The notes below the pieces were generated by a model. It was not told where the DNA came from, did not search any database, and worked only from the letters and a program-made list of their open reading frames with translations. Shown in pieces: positions 8,346-17,421 of a stretch of DNA of 64,000 bases; position 1 is the stretch's first letter, and each line of letters begins with the position of its first letter. A program made the position numbers and the translations under genes. Source of the stretch: CAYRFE01 sp964423645 [NCBI: uncultured bacterium] (GTDB lineage Bacteria; Macinerneyibacteriota; Macinerneyibacteria; Macinerneyibacteriales); the NCBI GenBank assembly GCA_964423645.1, contig CAYRFE010000001.1:1-64000 (forward strand), in the 5' to 3' direction.

Positions 8346-9737
8346 ATGCCGATAAAAACCAAAATTATCGCCACACTTGGTCCTTCATCGCTTGAGCCGG
8401 GCGTATTACAGGCTATGATTGAAGCGGGTACGGACATTATTCGATTAAATTTATCGCATAGCACACCTGATCAAATCGGCGAGTTGTTTCACGCAGTGCG
8501 TAGCGTTAATCCCGATATCCCGATCATGGCAGATTTGCAAGGTGCGAAGATACGTATTCTTACACATGAAAACGGCCTTACTATTCAAAAAGGCAAGCAG
8601 TATGAATTGCGATATTCGGGTGACGCACTCACCGAGGATTCTTTCAGCCTGACGTACCCCGACATATATTCGATTTGTAAAAAAGGAGCACAGCTCGCGA
8701 TAGATGATGGAAAATTCATGATGCGCATTATAGAAGTCACCCACACCCATACACTCGTAGAAGCGCTCTCGGTGGGTCATATCATGCAACGAAAAGGTGT
8801 GCATGTGATCGGTGTTGATGTGCCGTTCCCTATTTTATCGGAAAAGGACAAAAAAGATATAATGATTGCCGTTGAGAATGGGACCAACTTCATCGCTGCG
8901 TCAATGGTCCGAAGTGCGAAAGAAGTATATGCGATTCGAGGCATGCTTCCGGAACATATTGCGATCGTCGTAAAAATCGAACATCCCAAGGCATTGGAAA
9001 ATATTGAAGAAATTGCTGACGCAGCGGATTATTTACTGGTGGCACGAGGAGATATGGGTGTACAACTACCTCTTTCTCATGTTCCGATCGCTCAAAAACG
9101 TATCTTACAAGTCGGACGTGCAAAGGGGAAACCGGTTATCGTCGCTACACAACTTTTGGATTCGATGATCCATAATGTTCGTCCGACCAGAGCGGAAGTC
9201 AGCGATGTCGCATCAGCGGTGTATGATGCGGCGGACGCTCTTTTATTGACCGGAGAAACGACAATCGGCGATCATCCGGTTGAGTGTGTTTCTATGCTAA
9301 GAGAGATCGCGAAAGCAGTTGAACAAGACGTGGATTATGTGCACTTGGTACGTAATTTCAGATTCAATAAAAATGATCAAAGCGAATCAATAAGTTATGC
9401 TGCGGTTGAAGCGGCGCATTCTTTTGGGGCACATGCGATCGTGTGTTTCACAGTATCAGGTATGACCGCTTTTCGTATAGCAAAATTCCGGCCGACAATG
9501 CCGATAATTGCGTTCACTCCTTCCGACCAAACAGCTGCATTATTGAAAGGTGTTTTCGGCGTGAAGGTGTTTGTGGAACCCATGTTTAATGATACCGAAT
9601 CAATGATCACTCGCGCCAAAGCACTATTAAAGGAACGGGGAGTGGTGGAAGAAGGCGATTGTTTTGTCGTTACGGCAGGATTGCCGCTTGCGGTAAAAGG
9701 CCGAACGAATATGATACGAATCGAAACTATTGAATAA
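8346..9737 (+). CDS. pyk: Pyruvate kinase
   Basis: Converts phosphoenolpyruvate and ADP to pyruvate and ATP. 463 residues. The N-terminus KTKIIATLGPSS, the R-x-N-x-SH substrate site (IRLNLSHS, about residue 34), the active-site lysine signature KIEHPKALENI and the metal-binding VARGDMGVQ are all present, and the C-terminal alpha/beta domain is complete. The start lies directly after the stop of the VWA gene, with a GGAG Shine-Dalgarno inside that gene's last codons, so translation is coupled. Confidence 0.97.
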   Translation: MPIKTKIIATLGPSSLEPGVLQAMIEAGTDIIRLNLSHSTPDQIGELFHAVRSVNPDIPIMADLQGAKIRILTHENGLTIQKGKQYELRYSGDALTEDSFSLTYPDIYSICKKGAQLAIDDGKFMMRIIEVTHTHTLVEALSVGHIMQRKGVHVIGVDVPFPILSEKDKKDIMIAVENGTNFIAASMVRSAKEVYAIRGMLPEHIAIVVKIEHPKALENIEEIADAADYLLVARGDMGVQLPLSHVPIAQKRILQVGRAKGKPVIVATQLLDSMIHNVRPTRAEVSDVASAVYDAADALLLTGETTIGDHPVECVSMLREIAKAVEQDVDYVHLVRNFRFNKNDQSESISYAAVEAAHSFGAHAIVCFTVSGMTAFRIAKFRPTMPIIAFTPSDQTAALLKGVFGVKVFVEPMFNDTESMITRAKALLKERGVVEEGDCFVVTAGLPLAVKGRTNMIRIETIE

Positions 9738-9772
9738 AAAATAAAATTTGGAAGGAGGAGTGTAATTAGGGC

Positions 9773-9800
9773 TTGAAAAAATGCCGTAATAACCTATAAT
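9773..9800 (+). promoter_or_regulatory. Promoter of the HEAT-repeat gene, predicting a leaderless mRNA
   Basis: TTGAAA (9773-9778), 16-bp spacer, consensus TATAAT (9795-9800). Only six bases separate the -10 box from the ATG at 9807, so transcription should start at or next to the A of the start codon. A purine-rich GGAGGAG at about 9753 is too far upstream to serve as a ribosome-binding site. Confidence 0.75.
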
Positions 9801-9806
9801 AGAACC

Positions 9807-11885
9807 ATGAGTGATTTTAGAGTACCGTTTGTAAATACATTTTATATAACCTTGCGACAGGCGATTATGTACACCTTCACCCATCCGCAGGCGATTAAGA
9901 GTTGTGATTCCAATTTTGATGTGTTGGAAAAAGCATTGACGGAAGAGCCTGCATTGCGAGTGAATATCACTATTGATGCAATTTTTGTAAATAATTCTCT
10001 GGCAAAGATCAATAAATTCGGGGTAGATTTTCTGTACGGTTTTTTTAATGAGCGCAGTTTGATGGGTTTTATGATCACCCCGGGTATCGATAAAAAAGAA
10101 TACATGCTTTTTTATAAATTATTACTCGAAATTAAAGGGTCGGATATTCCGACAATAGGACGTGCTTTTGATTCCTATGGTATTACGCACATTCAATTGA
10201 TGTTCAAGGCACCGGGCGGACAATCTGGTATGATGGGGTCTGATTTCAGCGGAAATCAAAATATCCTTATGGGTGGCGGTATGCAAGGTGGTAACTATGG
10301 CAATGGCCAAGGTTCCGGTCAAGGGAGCGGACAAGGCACCGGACAAGGAACGGGAGGAGGCCAAGGCACCGGACAGGGTAACGGACAAGGAACGGGACAG
10401 GGAGGCCAAGGCACCGGTCAGGGCAACGGGCAAGGAACGGGACAGGGGCAAGGCACCGGGCAAGGCGGTTATGGATTGAACAGCATGATGGCAAATGCAG
10501 CTCAGATGCAGGGGCAGCAATCCGGTTTTGTTCAATCACAGCGTAAAGGAACCAAACTTTTTGAGGAAATAAGTGATGAAGATGTCTTGCTGATACTTAA
10601 TGATGAAGTTGGCGCAGAGTACATAGAAGATAAGTATGATCTCTTTCCTTGGAAAGAACTTAACAATTTGGAACGGGCGATACGGCTCGGGAAAATGAGT
10701 GTATTACCTAAAGAATATGTGAAGAATTTGAACATGGTTGAGATTTATAAAAGTGTACCAATTGAGAAGATAGGAGAAGTGCTTGATAATCTTTCGTGGC
10801 TTGTTTCATTCAATATTGGAGATAATCGTGATTATGTTCGTATTGCGATCGTAGCAAATTTAAAGAAATTAATTCAAGTTGTTCGTGTCAATGACCTTGT
10901 TGCAATCATGCCTGCAATGAAATATATTTTTGATTATGTCGGTGAGCGTGACGAGACGAAAGAATTTATTGATAACCTCGCGGATATTGTATTGGGATAC
11001 CTTGATCGATTGATCAGTGACGAGCATTATGCAGAGATCACTCTCATTGTAAAACGCCTTTTTACGACGACAGTGTTGAATGAAAGCATACCGCGAAAAG
11101 ATATCTATGAAGTCATACGGGGAATTTTGGAAGCATTCAGAAAAAATCTCAAAACTGACCATAAAGAGGTCATTAAAGGAACATTGGTCACGTTGAGTGA
11201 GTTGTCGGTTATGCCGATTTTACAATTATTGATGGATGAAGAAGATCGCGAGATGCGTCGTGAGCTCATGTCGATCTTGGTAGTTATTGGAGAACCGGCG
11301 ATACCGTATCTTAAAAGGATGCTCATTGATAAGCGCTGGTTTGTTGTTCGTAACGGTGTTAAGATTCTGGGGGAAGTTAAAAATAATTTTGACTTAGAAA
11401 TTCTTTGGCAACCGCTCACTCATACCGATGAGCGTGTTCGTTCCGAGACAGTTACTTCATTGTATAATATCGGGGGATTAGCGGCGGCGAAAATGCTTAA
11501 GCGGTATCTTCTTGTTGAGACCAATTTCGAACTTGCAGAGCGTGCGGTGAAGGGTATTGCCCAGATTGCAGATTTATCGATCATGAATGAACTGGTCATG
11601 TATGTACAGCAGATGGCTGCAACGATGGCGTATGCACCCGTTGTTCAAGCGGTGATCGATGAAATAATTACCTATGCCGGTGCCGGTGCAGTTATGACCG
11701 AACAAATAATGTCTATTTTGAATCTGAAAACATCGTTTGCGCTTTTTAGTACGGATCCGGTCACTGATATGAAAAGTCATTTATTAAATAAATTAAAATC
11801 CAAGGAACCGCTTTTGTTTTCTGATATTGCAGTTCGTATTGAAAACTCCCCGAATAAAGATCTCAAAAAATTAGTACGCAAATAA
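9807..11885 (+). CDS. HEAT-repeat protein with Gly-Gln-rich linker
   Basis: 692 residues, cytosolic (no signal or membrane segment). The N-terminal 150 residues are a mixed alpha/beta region. A low-complexity linker (about 155-221) is made of G-Q-G-T/S/N units. The C-terminal half is helical with HEAT/PBS-lyase-like repeats, such as PILQLLMDEEDREMRRELMS and AIPYLKRMLIDKRWFVVRNG near 470-520, followed by further helical pairs. HEAT solenoids are protein-binding scaffolds; no catalytic motif is seen. The start is set by the promoter directly upstream and the absence of any earlier in-frame start with a Shine-Dalgarno. Confidence 0.8.
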   Translation: MSDFRVPFVNTFYITLRQAIMYTFTHPQAIKSCDSNFDVLEKALTEEPALRVNITIDAIFVNNSLAKINKFGVDFLYGFFNERSLMGFMITPGIDKKEYMLFYKLLLEIKGSDIPTIGRAFDSYGITHIQLMFKAPGGQSGMMGSDFSGNQNILMGGGMQGGNYGNGQGSGQGSGQGTGQGTGGGQGTGQGNGQGTGQGGQGTGQGNGQGTGQGQGTGQGGYGLNSMMANAAQMQGQQSGFVQSQRKGTKLFEEISDEDVLLILNDEVGAEYIEDKYDLFPWKELNNLERAIRLGKMSVLPKEYVKNLNMVEIYKSVPIEKIGEVLDNLSWLVSFNIGDNRDYVRIAIVANLKKLIQVVRVNDLVAIMPAMKYIFDYVGERDETKEFIDNLADIVLGYLDRLISDEHYAEITLIVKRLFTTTVLNESIPRKDIYEVIRGILEAFRKNLKTDHKEVIKGTLVTLSELSVMPILQLLMDEEDREMRRELMSILVVIGEPAIPYLKRMLIDKRWFVVRNGVKILGEVKNNFDLEILWQPLTHTDERVRSETVTSLYNIGGLAAAKMLKRYLLVETNFELAERAVKGIAQIADLSIMNELVMYVQQMAATMAYAPVVQAVIDEIITYAGAGAVMTEQIMSILNLKTSFALFSTDPVTDMKSHLLNKLKSKEPLLFSDIAVRIENSPNKDLKKLVRK
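10270..10470 (+). repeat. Coding minisatellite (GQG units) inside the HEAT-repeat gene
   Basis: About 200 bp of imperfect tandem units of roughly 6-12 bases (GGACAAGG / GGCACCGGACA type) encode Gly-Gln-Gly-Thr/Ser/Asn. Units are multiples of three, so copy-number change would keep the frame and alter only linker length. Confidence 0.85.
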
Positions 11886-11970
11886 TCACTGACAGGTGTA
11901 AGTGTGTGCGAAATGTAATGTGGGAATATTCTAATGAGACATCGCACGTATCATGCGTTAAAAAATACAA

Positions 11971-12133
11971 GAGATCTTTGCAAAACGATACTCTTTTGAA
12001 ATGGTGCTCACTCCAAATATCTCCCGTGAAAATCGCGAGGGGTTTACCGTGTCATATAGTAGGGACTTCGTTCATACACCCCTTTTTTGAGTGTAGCAAT
12101 ACATTGTTTACTTTGAATTTCGAAAAGGTCTCT
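11971..12133 (-). repeat. MITE-like two-hairpin repeat, degraded copy, inverted orientation
   Basis: The ends GAGATCTTTGCAAAAC and GAAAAGGTCTC match the terminal inverted repeats of the copy at 5161. The internal hairpins are eroded (CCCGTGAAAATCGCGAGGGG; GGGACTTCGTTC). It fills the gap between the HEAT-repeat gene and the TrmJ-like gene. Confidence 0.75.
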
Positions 12134-12180
12134 GCATGGTCTTATTGTGTCAATACTAGGATTTTTTTAAGGGGCAGACT

Positions 12181-12945
12181 ATGAAAAAAAACGCTATAAC
12201 TGAGCCTGATCTGTCGTCATTTCAATTCGCATTATTGCGCACATTTGATGCGGGGAATATCGGCTCTGCACTACGTGCGATAACGACAATGGGGTTTTCA
12301 AAGTTGTGGGTGATAAATGCGTTACACTATGATGAGGAAACGGTTAAAAAAATGGCAGCCGGGGCAAAAGATCGTTATGGGTGTATCGAACGTAGCAATG
12401 CGTTAGAAGATGTCGTGTCAGAAGCTGATCTGGTGCTTGCGTTTTCGGCACGGGGGCGCTTGGATTATCCGCATGTATCGCTTCAAGCGGCGTGCGAGGA
12501 ACTGAGTCGAACACCCTTTGAGCGAGTGGTGTTACTGTTCGGGAATGAAACAAACGGGTTACACAATGACGAATTATGCTATGCTCAAAAAACAGTCTAT
12601 ATTCCCACCGATTCCGATAAATCTTCGCTCAATCTTGCGCATGCAGTGATGATCGTTGCCTATGAATTGCGAAAAACATTTCAAGCATCACCGCCGATAC
12701 TACATCAAGGTGTCACGGTGACCCAAAAAGAAATGTTGTTTGAACTTTTTTATTCACTTATGTCATCGCTGTTTTATCAAAAGGAAATGACTGCCGAAAA
12801 GACACGGTTACGGTTATTCAATGCATTTAAAAAATGGCCGCTTAACCAGAGTGAGTTTAAAGTGGTACGTAGCGTATTGCATAATGCGGTACAGTCACTT
12901 ATACACGCGAAAACAAAGAACGACGAGAATAAACCTGAAGAATAA
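12181..12945 (+). CDS. trmJ: TrmJ-like RNA 2'-O-methyltransferase (SPOUT family)
   Basis: 254 residues, the length of bacterial TrmJ, which 2'-O-methylates position 32 of tRNAs using S-adenosylmethionine. The three SPOUT motifs are present: NIGSALRAITTMGF (about residue 25, catalytic Arg region), VVLLFGNETNGL (about 119) and IPTDSDKSSLNLAHAV (about 141) for the trefoil knot. The C-terminal helical extension of TrmJ follows. GGGG lies eight bases before the ATG. Assignment to TrmJ rather than another SpoU enzyme is from length and motif 3. Confidence 0.8.
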   Translation: MKKNAITEPDLSSFQFALLRTFDAGNIGSALRAITTMGFSKLWVINALHYDEETVKKMAAGAKDRYGCIERSNALEDVVSEADLVLAFSARGRLDYPHVSLQAACEELSRTPFERVVLLFGNETNGLHNDELCYAQKTVYIPTDSDKSSLNLAHAVMIVAYELRKTFQASPPILHQGVTVTQKEMLFELFYSLMSSLFYQKEMTAEKTRLRLFNAFKKWPLNQSEFKVVRSVLHNAVQSLIHAKTKNDENKPEE

Positions 12946-13101
12946 ATCGTAAAGATGGTAATTGTGCCGTAAGGACAGAATTAACGACCATACTTCTCAC
13001 ATTATTATTATGAACAGAGTGCGGAGTACAACAGCCGGTAAGTAAGTTCACCGGTATGGAGTGTCATACAACCTATTCATACGGAGAAATTCGTGTTGTT
13101 G

Positions 13102-13277
13102 TGAAATTCAAATTATTTTCAATTAAAAAAACTATAAAAAGTGATGTGGGGACGAAGTCCCCGCTCTATAACAATTTAAGCCCCTCCCGATTTTTACGGG
13201 AGGGGTTTGGGGTGGACACAATTTCAAAAATAGTAATGGCGTAAAACGCTCAAAAATGATCGTTTTACGAAGATCTC
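13102..13277 (+). repeat. MITE-like two-hairpin repeat between convergent genes
   Basis: Both hairpins are intact (GGGGAC-GAA-GTCCCC; CCCCTCCCG / CGGGAGGGG). The ends are eroded (left GAAATTCAAATT, right GTTTTACGAAGATCTC). It sits between the convergent ends of the TrmJ-like gene and gltX, where its hairpins could stop transcription from both sides. Confidence 0.8.
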
Positions 13278-13300
13278 GTATTGCGGTGTGGCGCAGGATA

Positions 13301-14755
13301 TCAGGAAGACAGTTTGTCAATTGCCAGACGTATTCTGCGAATGGTTTCATCTTTTCCAAGAATGTCGGCCAATTCTATTCCACCTCCCGGTGTAAATGAT
13401 TTGCCTGATACCGCCACACGTAAAGGGAAAAGCACCAGACCATTTTTCACACCTCGTTCGGCAATGTGTGCAAAAAGTTTTTCATGTAAAGAATCAAATG
13501 TCCAATCAACTGTTTTTTCAATGACCGGAAGAAGAGCAATAAGTGATTCGCGAGCGATAATCCCATCGGTTTTCATTTTTTGATTGGTGAAGAGTGCGAT
13601 GTCATAGTCGGGCAAGCTGTCAAAAAAATCAAGCTGAGCGGGAATGTCCGAGAATTTTTCTGTACGAGCTTGTAACAGATGTGCAATTTTAGGCAGGTCG
13701 AAATTGCCTTTTACCGCTTCTTGAATAAATGGTAACGCATGGGTGAAAAATATGTCAGGAGACATCGCGCGGATATATTCGCCGTTTACCCAATTGAGTT
13801 TCATCACATCAAAAATAGCAGGTGAGCGATTAATATGCGCTATGTCAAAAACTTGTGACAACTCTTCTAAAGAATATATTTCACGTTCCGTGCCTGAATT
13901 CCAACCTAAAAGGGCAATATAATTGATGATCGCCTCAGTCAAGTAACCCTTGATTTTAAAATCCTCATACGAGGCATCGCCATCTCGTTTACTGAGTTTT
14001 TGAGAAGCTGAACGCATCACAGGGGGTACATGGACGTTGAGCGGAGGTGTCCAACCAAATGCTTCATAAAGCAACTGATATTTCGGTGCCGATGAAAGAT
14101 ATTCCGTGCCGCGTACGACGTGACTTATGCACATAAGATGGTCATCGACCACATTTGCAAAATTGTATGTCGGTAATCCATCAGATTTCAACAATATTTG
14201 ATCGTCAAGCGTGGAGTTGTCCACAGTGATCGAACCAAAGACCTCATCGTGAAACGTTGTTGAGCCGACTTCCGGAATATGTTGACGAATAACATACGGC
14301 ATTTTGCTATCAATATTTTTTTTAATTTCTTCGTCGGAGAGAAAACGACAGTGTCCGTCATAACGGAACGGTTTTCCCAGTGTGTCCGCATCTTTACGCA
14401 GTGCATCGAGTCTATCCTTATCACAAAAGCAATAGTATGCCTTCTTTGATTCGATCAGTTTTTCTGCATACTCACGGTATATGGTTCTGCGTTCACTTTG
14501 TACATACGGGCCATATGGTCCGCCGACGTCAGGACCTTCATCATGATGTAGCCCCGTCTCTTTTAATGTTTTATAAATAAGTTCAAGTGCGTCATCAACA
14601 AACCGTGCTTGGTCGGTGTCCTCAATACGCAATAAAAATTTACCGTTGTGCTTTTTTGCGATCAGGTATGCGTACAGTGCCGTACGGAGATTGCCAATAT
14701 GCATATATCCTGTAGGGCTTGGTGCAAAACGTGTGCGAACTTCAGAAAAACTCAT
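13301..14755 (-). CDS. gltX: Glutamyl-tRNA synthetase
   Basis: 484 residues, class I aminoacyl-tRNA synthetase charging tRNA with glutamate. The HIGH signature appears as HIGN within FAPSPTGYMHIGNLRTAL (about 11-28) and KMSKS as KLSKRDGD (about 255). The C-terminal anticodon-binding helices are complete. AGGAGG precedes the ATG. The presence of gatCAB in the window fits transamidation: this enzyme may also charge tRNA-Gln with glutamate. That non-discriminating role is inference; glnS could lie elsewhere in the genome. Confidence 0.97.
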   Translation of the reverse strand: MSFSEVRTRFAPSPTGYMHIGNLRTALYAYLIAKKHNGKFLLRIEDTDQARFVDDALELIYKTLKETGLHHDEGPDVGGPYGPYVQSERRTIYREYAEKLIESKKAYYCFCDKDRLDALRKDADTLGKPFRYDGHCRFLSDEEIKKNIDSKMPYVIRQHIPEVGSTTFHDEVFGSITVDNSTLDDQILLKSDGLPTYNFANVVDDHLMCISHVVRGTEYLSSAPKYQLLYEAFGWTPPLNVHVPPVMRSASQKLSKRDGDASYEDFKIKGYLTEAIINYIALLGWNSGTEREIYSLEELSQVFDIAHINRSPAIFDVMKLNWVNGEYIRAMSPDIFFTHALPFIQEAVKGNFDLPKIAHLLQARTEKFSDIPAQLDFFDSLPDYDIALFTNQKMKTDGIIARESLIALLPVIEKTVDWTFDSLHEKLFAHIAERGVKNGLVLFPLRVAVSGKSFTPGGGIELADILGKDETIRRIRLAIDKLSS

Positions 14756-14788
14756 AAATGTGCCTCCTTGATATGTATGTCGAGACGA

Positions 14789-14816
14789 ATTGTAGCGGTT
14801 GAGTGGGATATGTCAA
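14789..14816 (-). promoter_or_regulatory. Sigma-70 promoter of gltX
   Basis: On the minus strand: TTGACA (14811-14816), 16-bp spacer, TACAAT (14789-14794), about 35 bases before the start codon. Confidence 0.8.
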
Positions 14817-14936
14817 GGCGATTTTATCTGTTTCGTATCAGGTTATGTGATGTTTTTGTCAGATTCATTCAAAAAATGTGTTTTTTGATGGTTTTTTGTT
14901 TTGACGATTTTCAGTCATTACCACGGATATTTCTTC

Positions 14937-14964
14937 TTGATAATTTCATCATTTCCTATAGAAT
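14937..14964 (+). promoter_or_regulatory. Promoter of the pcrA-gatCAB-pepP operon
   Basis: TTGATA (14937-14942), 16-bp spacer, TAGAAT (14959-14964). The predicted transcript would have a leader of about 25 bases containing GGGGGG at 14983-14988, correctly spaced for the GTG at 14996. This settles the start of the helicase gene. Confidence 0.65.
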
Positions 14965-14995
14965 ACGTCAAACAATGAATGAGGGGGGAATTATC

Positions 14996-17134
14996 GTGTT
15001 GCTTGATCATTTAAACAACGAACAACGTGAAGCTGTTACCCATTTCGACTCCCCGTTACTTATTTTAGCCGGAGCCGGTTCCGGAAAAACGCGAGTGATC
15101 ACCCATAAAATAGCGTATCGTATCTCAAAAGGAGTATTGCCTTCAAAAATTCTTGCGGTTACATTTACTAATAAAGCCGCAAACGAAATGAAGGAGCGTG
15201 TCGCGCACCTGATTCCGAACGCAGATGTGCGTAATATGTGGATCGGAACGTTTCACAGTATGTGTCTGAGGATTTTAAAAATACATGCCGACAAAGTAGG
15301 GCTGACCCGATATTTTACCGTTTATGACCGTGATGATCAATTTGCATTAGTAAAATCGGTATTTAAAGATTTAAATATCGCTCATGAGAAGAGTGATATT
15401 TATACTACACTCAATGGTATATCTGCGGCAAAACAGCAGTTTCGCGCGATTCGAGATCTTTATAATGAGGACGGATATGGCGGTCCGATCATTAAAATTG
15501 CTGATGCATATGAGAAGCGACTTCTCGATGCCAATGCAGTGGATTTTGATAATATTATTTTTCACACGGTCGTCATTCTTAACTCATATCCGGACATTCG
15601 TGATCATTACGAGCAATTGTTTGATTATGTGTTGGTTGACGAGTACCAGGATACTAATCACATTCAATTTCGCTTGATTCAGTTGCTTACCGGTTCGAAA
15701 GGGAATATTTGTGTTGTCGGTGACGAGGATCAGTCGATCTATTCATGGCGTGGCGCAAATATTGAGAATATCATCGGATTTGAGAAACAATTTCATAAAG
15801 CGCATACAATAAAACTGGAGCAGAACTATCGTTCCACAAAGACCATTCTTGAAGCGGCGAACCATATGATAGGGCACAATACAGAGCGCAAAGGTAAAAA
15901 TCTGTGGACTGATAATGATGTCGGTGTACCGATCGTTGTATATGAAAAAGAGACAAAAGAAGATGAATCAGAGGCCATCGCACGAGAGTGTGTTTCTCTC
16001 GCCCGTAACGGTTCTCGTTATCGTGACATCGCGGTATTCGTGCGGGTAAATGCTCAAACCCGTGAGATCGAACGAGCCTTGCGCCGTGTGAATCTTCCCT
16101 ATGTCGTAATCGGATCGTTAGCATTTTATGAACGAAAAGAAATTAAAGATATAATGGCCTATCTCAAGGTGCTTGCAAATCCCCGAGATATTATTGCATT
16201 AGAGCGTATTATTAATATTCCGAAACGAGGGATCGGCGATGCAAGCGTTAAATCATTTACTGACGGCATGAAAAATGAAGGACGCGCCTTTTATGATTAT
16301 ATTGAACATGGTGCTTGCGATGAACGAATTAAAAAAAAGGTCATGCCTTTTTATGTATTGATGAAGGAAGCGAAGCTTCGTTTTGATTCACAGCCGCTCG
16401 TTGAAAGTTTACATGAGTTACTGAAGTCCATCGAGTATGAGCATTACGTGAAGGATGAATTCGAAAACCCTGAAGAGCGTTGGGAGAACGTCCAGGCGTT
16501 AGCAGACGAAATCGGCGATTATGAGGCAAATAATCCGGGGTCGATTCTCCCTGATTATCTCAGTGATATCTCGCTTTATCAAGACATTGACCGCCTTGAT
16601 GAGACTGCAGATGCAGTGAATGTGCTTACGATACATAAAGCGAAAGGTTTGGAATATGATACCGTCTTTATCTCAGGGGTAGAAGACGGCGTTTTGCCGC
16701 ATCGATCCAGTTTTGACAGTCCTGGCGGGGTTGAAGAGGAACGCAGATTATTTTATGTCGCAATGACACGTGCACGTAAAAAACTGTATATTTCATGGTC
16801 ACGAACCAATAAATCATATACATCATCGTATGGTACGATCATGCAAAATAGTATCTCTCGATTTTTCAAAGAGATCCCGGCGCACTATTTGCAACCGCAA
16901 ACACGGAAACCTATCCAGTCGGCTGTGCGTCATACTTCGACACCGTCGTCAACGACACCATCGAGTACCGTACCGACAACAGCCTCAAAACCATTGAAAA
17001 CGGGAACACGTATCTCTCATCCGGAATACGGCGAAGGTATGGTCATTGCCAATAAATTTAAAACTATGATCGTGAGTTTTGGAACAATTGTAAAAGAAAT
17101 AGATCCCCAGAAAGATGAGGTGACCGTATTATGA
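14996..17134 (+). CDS. pcrA: UvrD/PcrA-type superfamily I DNA helicase
   Basis: 712 residues from a GTG start, chosen because LLDHLNNEQREAV matches the family N-terminus and a G-rich ribosome site lies just before it. The frame is open further upstream, but that part overlaps the gltX promoter. Walker A is AGAGSGKT (about residue 25), Walker B VDEYQDTN (about 220), and motif VI is in VAMTRARKKLY. The C-terminal GTRISHPEYGEG segment is the small SH3/Tudor-like domain typical of PcrA. It acts 3'-5' in repair and in removal of replication blocks. Its stop overlaps the ATG of gatC by four bases. Confidence 0.92.
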   Translation: MLLDHLNNEQREAVTHFDSPLLILAGAGSGKTRVITHKIAYRISKGVLPSKILAVTFTNKAANEMKERVAHLIPNADVRNMWIGTFHSMCLRILKIHADKVGLTRYFTVYDRDDQFALVKSVFKDLNIAHEKSDIYTTLNGISAAKQQFRAIRDLYNEDGYGGPIIKIADAYEKRLLDANAVDFDNIIFHTVVILNSYPDIRDHYEQLFDYVLVDEYQDTNHIQFRLIQLLTGSKGNICVVGDEDQSIYSWRGANIENIIGFEKQFHKAHTIKLEQNYRSTKTILEAANHMIGHNTERKGKNLWTDNDVGVPIVVYEKETKEDESEAIARECVSLARNGSRYRDIAVFVRVNAQTREIERALRRVNLPYVVIGSLAFYERKEIKDIMAYLKVLANPRDIIALERIINIPKRGIGDASVKSFTDGMKNEGRAFYDYIEHGACDERIKKKVMPFYVLMKEAKLRFDSQPLVESLHELLKSIEYEHYVKDEFENPEERWENVQALADEIGDYEANNPGSILPDYLSDISLYQDIDRLDETADAVNVLTIHKAKGLEYDTVFISGVEDGVLPHRSSFDSPGGVEEERRLFYVAMTRARKKLYISWSRTNKSYTSSYGTIMQNSISRFFKEIPAHYLQPQTRKPIQSAVRHTSTPSSTTPSSTVPTTASKPLKTGTRISHPEYGEGMVIANKFKTMIVSFGTIVKEIDPQKDEVTVL

Positions 17135-17421
17135 CACATATTGATGCGCGCGCACTGGAAAAAATGATCGGGATAAGTTTGAGTGAAGATGAAGCACTTG
17201 CATTGCAAAAACAGTTAACTTCAATTTTCGCCTATGTCGAAAAAATCACTGAGTTTACGTGCAAAGGGCCAGATGTTTTTGCTGACACACAAAATAGTGA
17301 GGTGATCGTGCATGAAGATACGCTCCGGGAATGCACGTATGCGCAAGAGATTTTGGAAGGGGCTCCTACCAAAGAAAGAACTTATATTGCAGTTCCGAAA
17401 TACATTGGAGATCAGGTATGA
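17131..17421 (+). CDS. gatC: Asp-tRNA(Asn)/Glu-tRNA(Gln) amidotransferase subunit C
   Basis: 96 residues, the usual GatC size. The sequence DARALEKMIGISLSEDEA and the later TLRECTYAQEILEGAP match the helical N-terminus and the extended linker that wraps GatA and GatB. GatC stabilises the amidotransferase complex. ATGA overlaps join it to pcrA upstream and gatA downstream. Confidence 0.95.
   Translation: MTHIDARALEKMIGISLSEDEALALQKQLTSIFAYVEKITEFTCKGPDVFADTQNSEVIVHEDTLRECTYAQEILEGAPTKERTYIAVPKYIGDQV

Noticed and set aside
11906-12184. 92-codon plus-strand ORF before the TrmJ-like gene
   Set aside because: It reads through a degraded MITE-like repeat; the similar peptide in other copies shows that it is repeat sequence, not a protein.
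13056-13244. ORF across the repeat at 13102
   Set aside because: Translation of the repeat hairpins (VGTKSPLYNNLSPSR), which recurs at every copy of the element.
14648-14995. Longer N-terminus for the PcrA-type helicase
   Set aside because: This stretch overlaps the gltX start and both promoters; the ribosome site and family alignment support GTG 14996.
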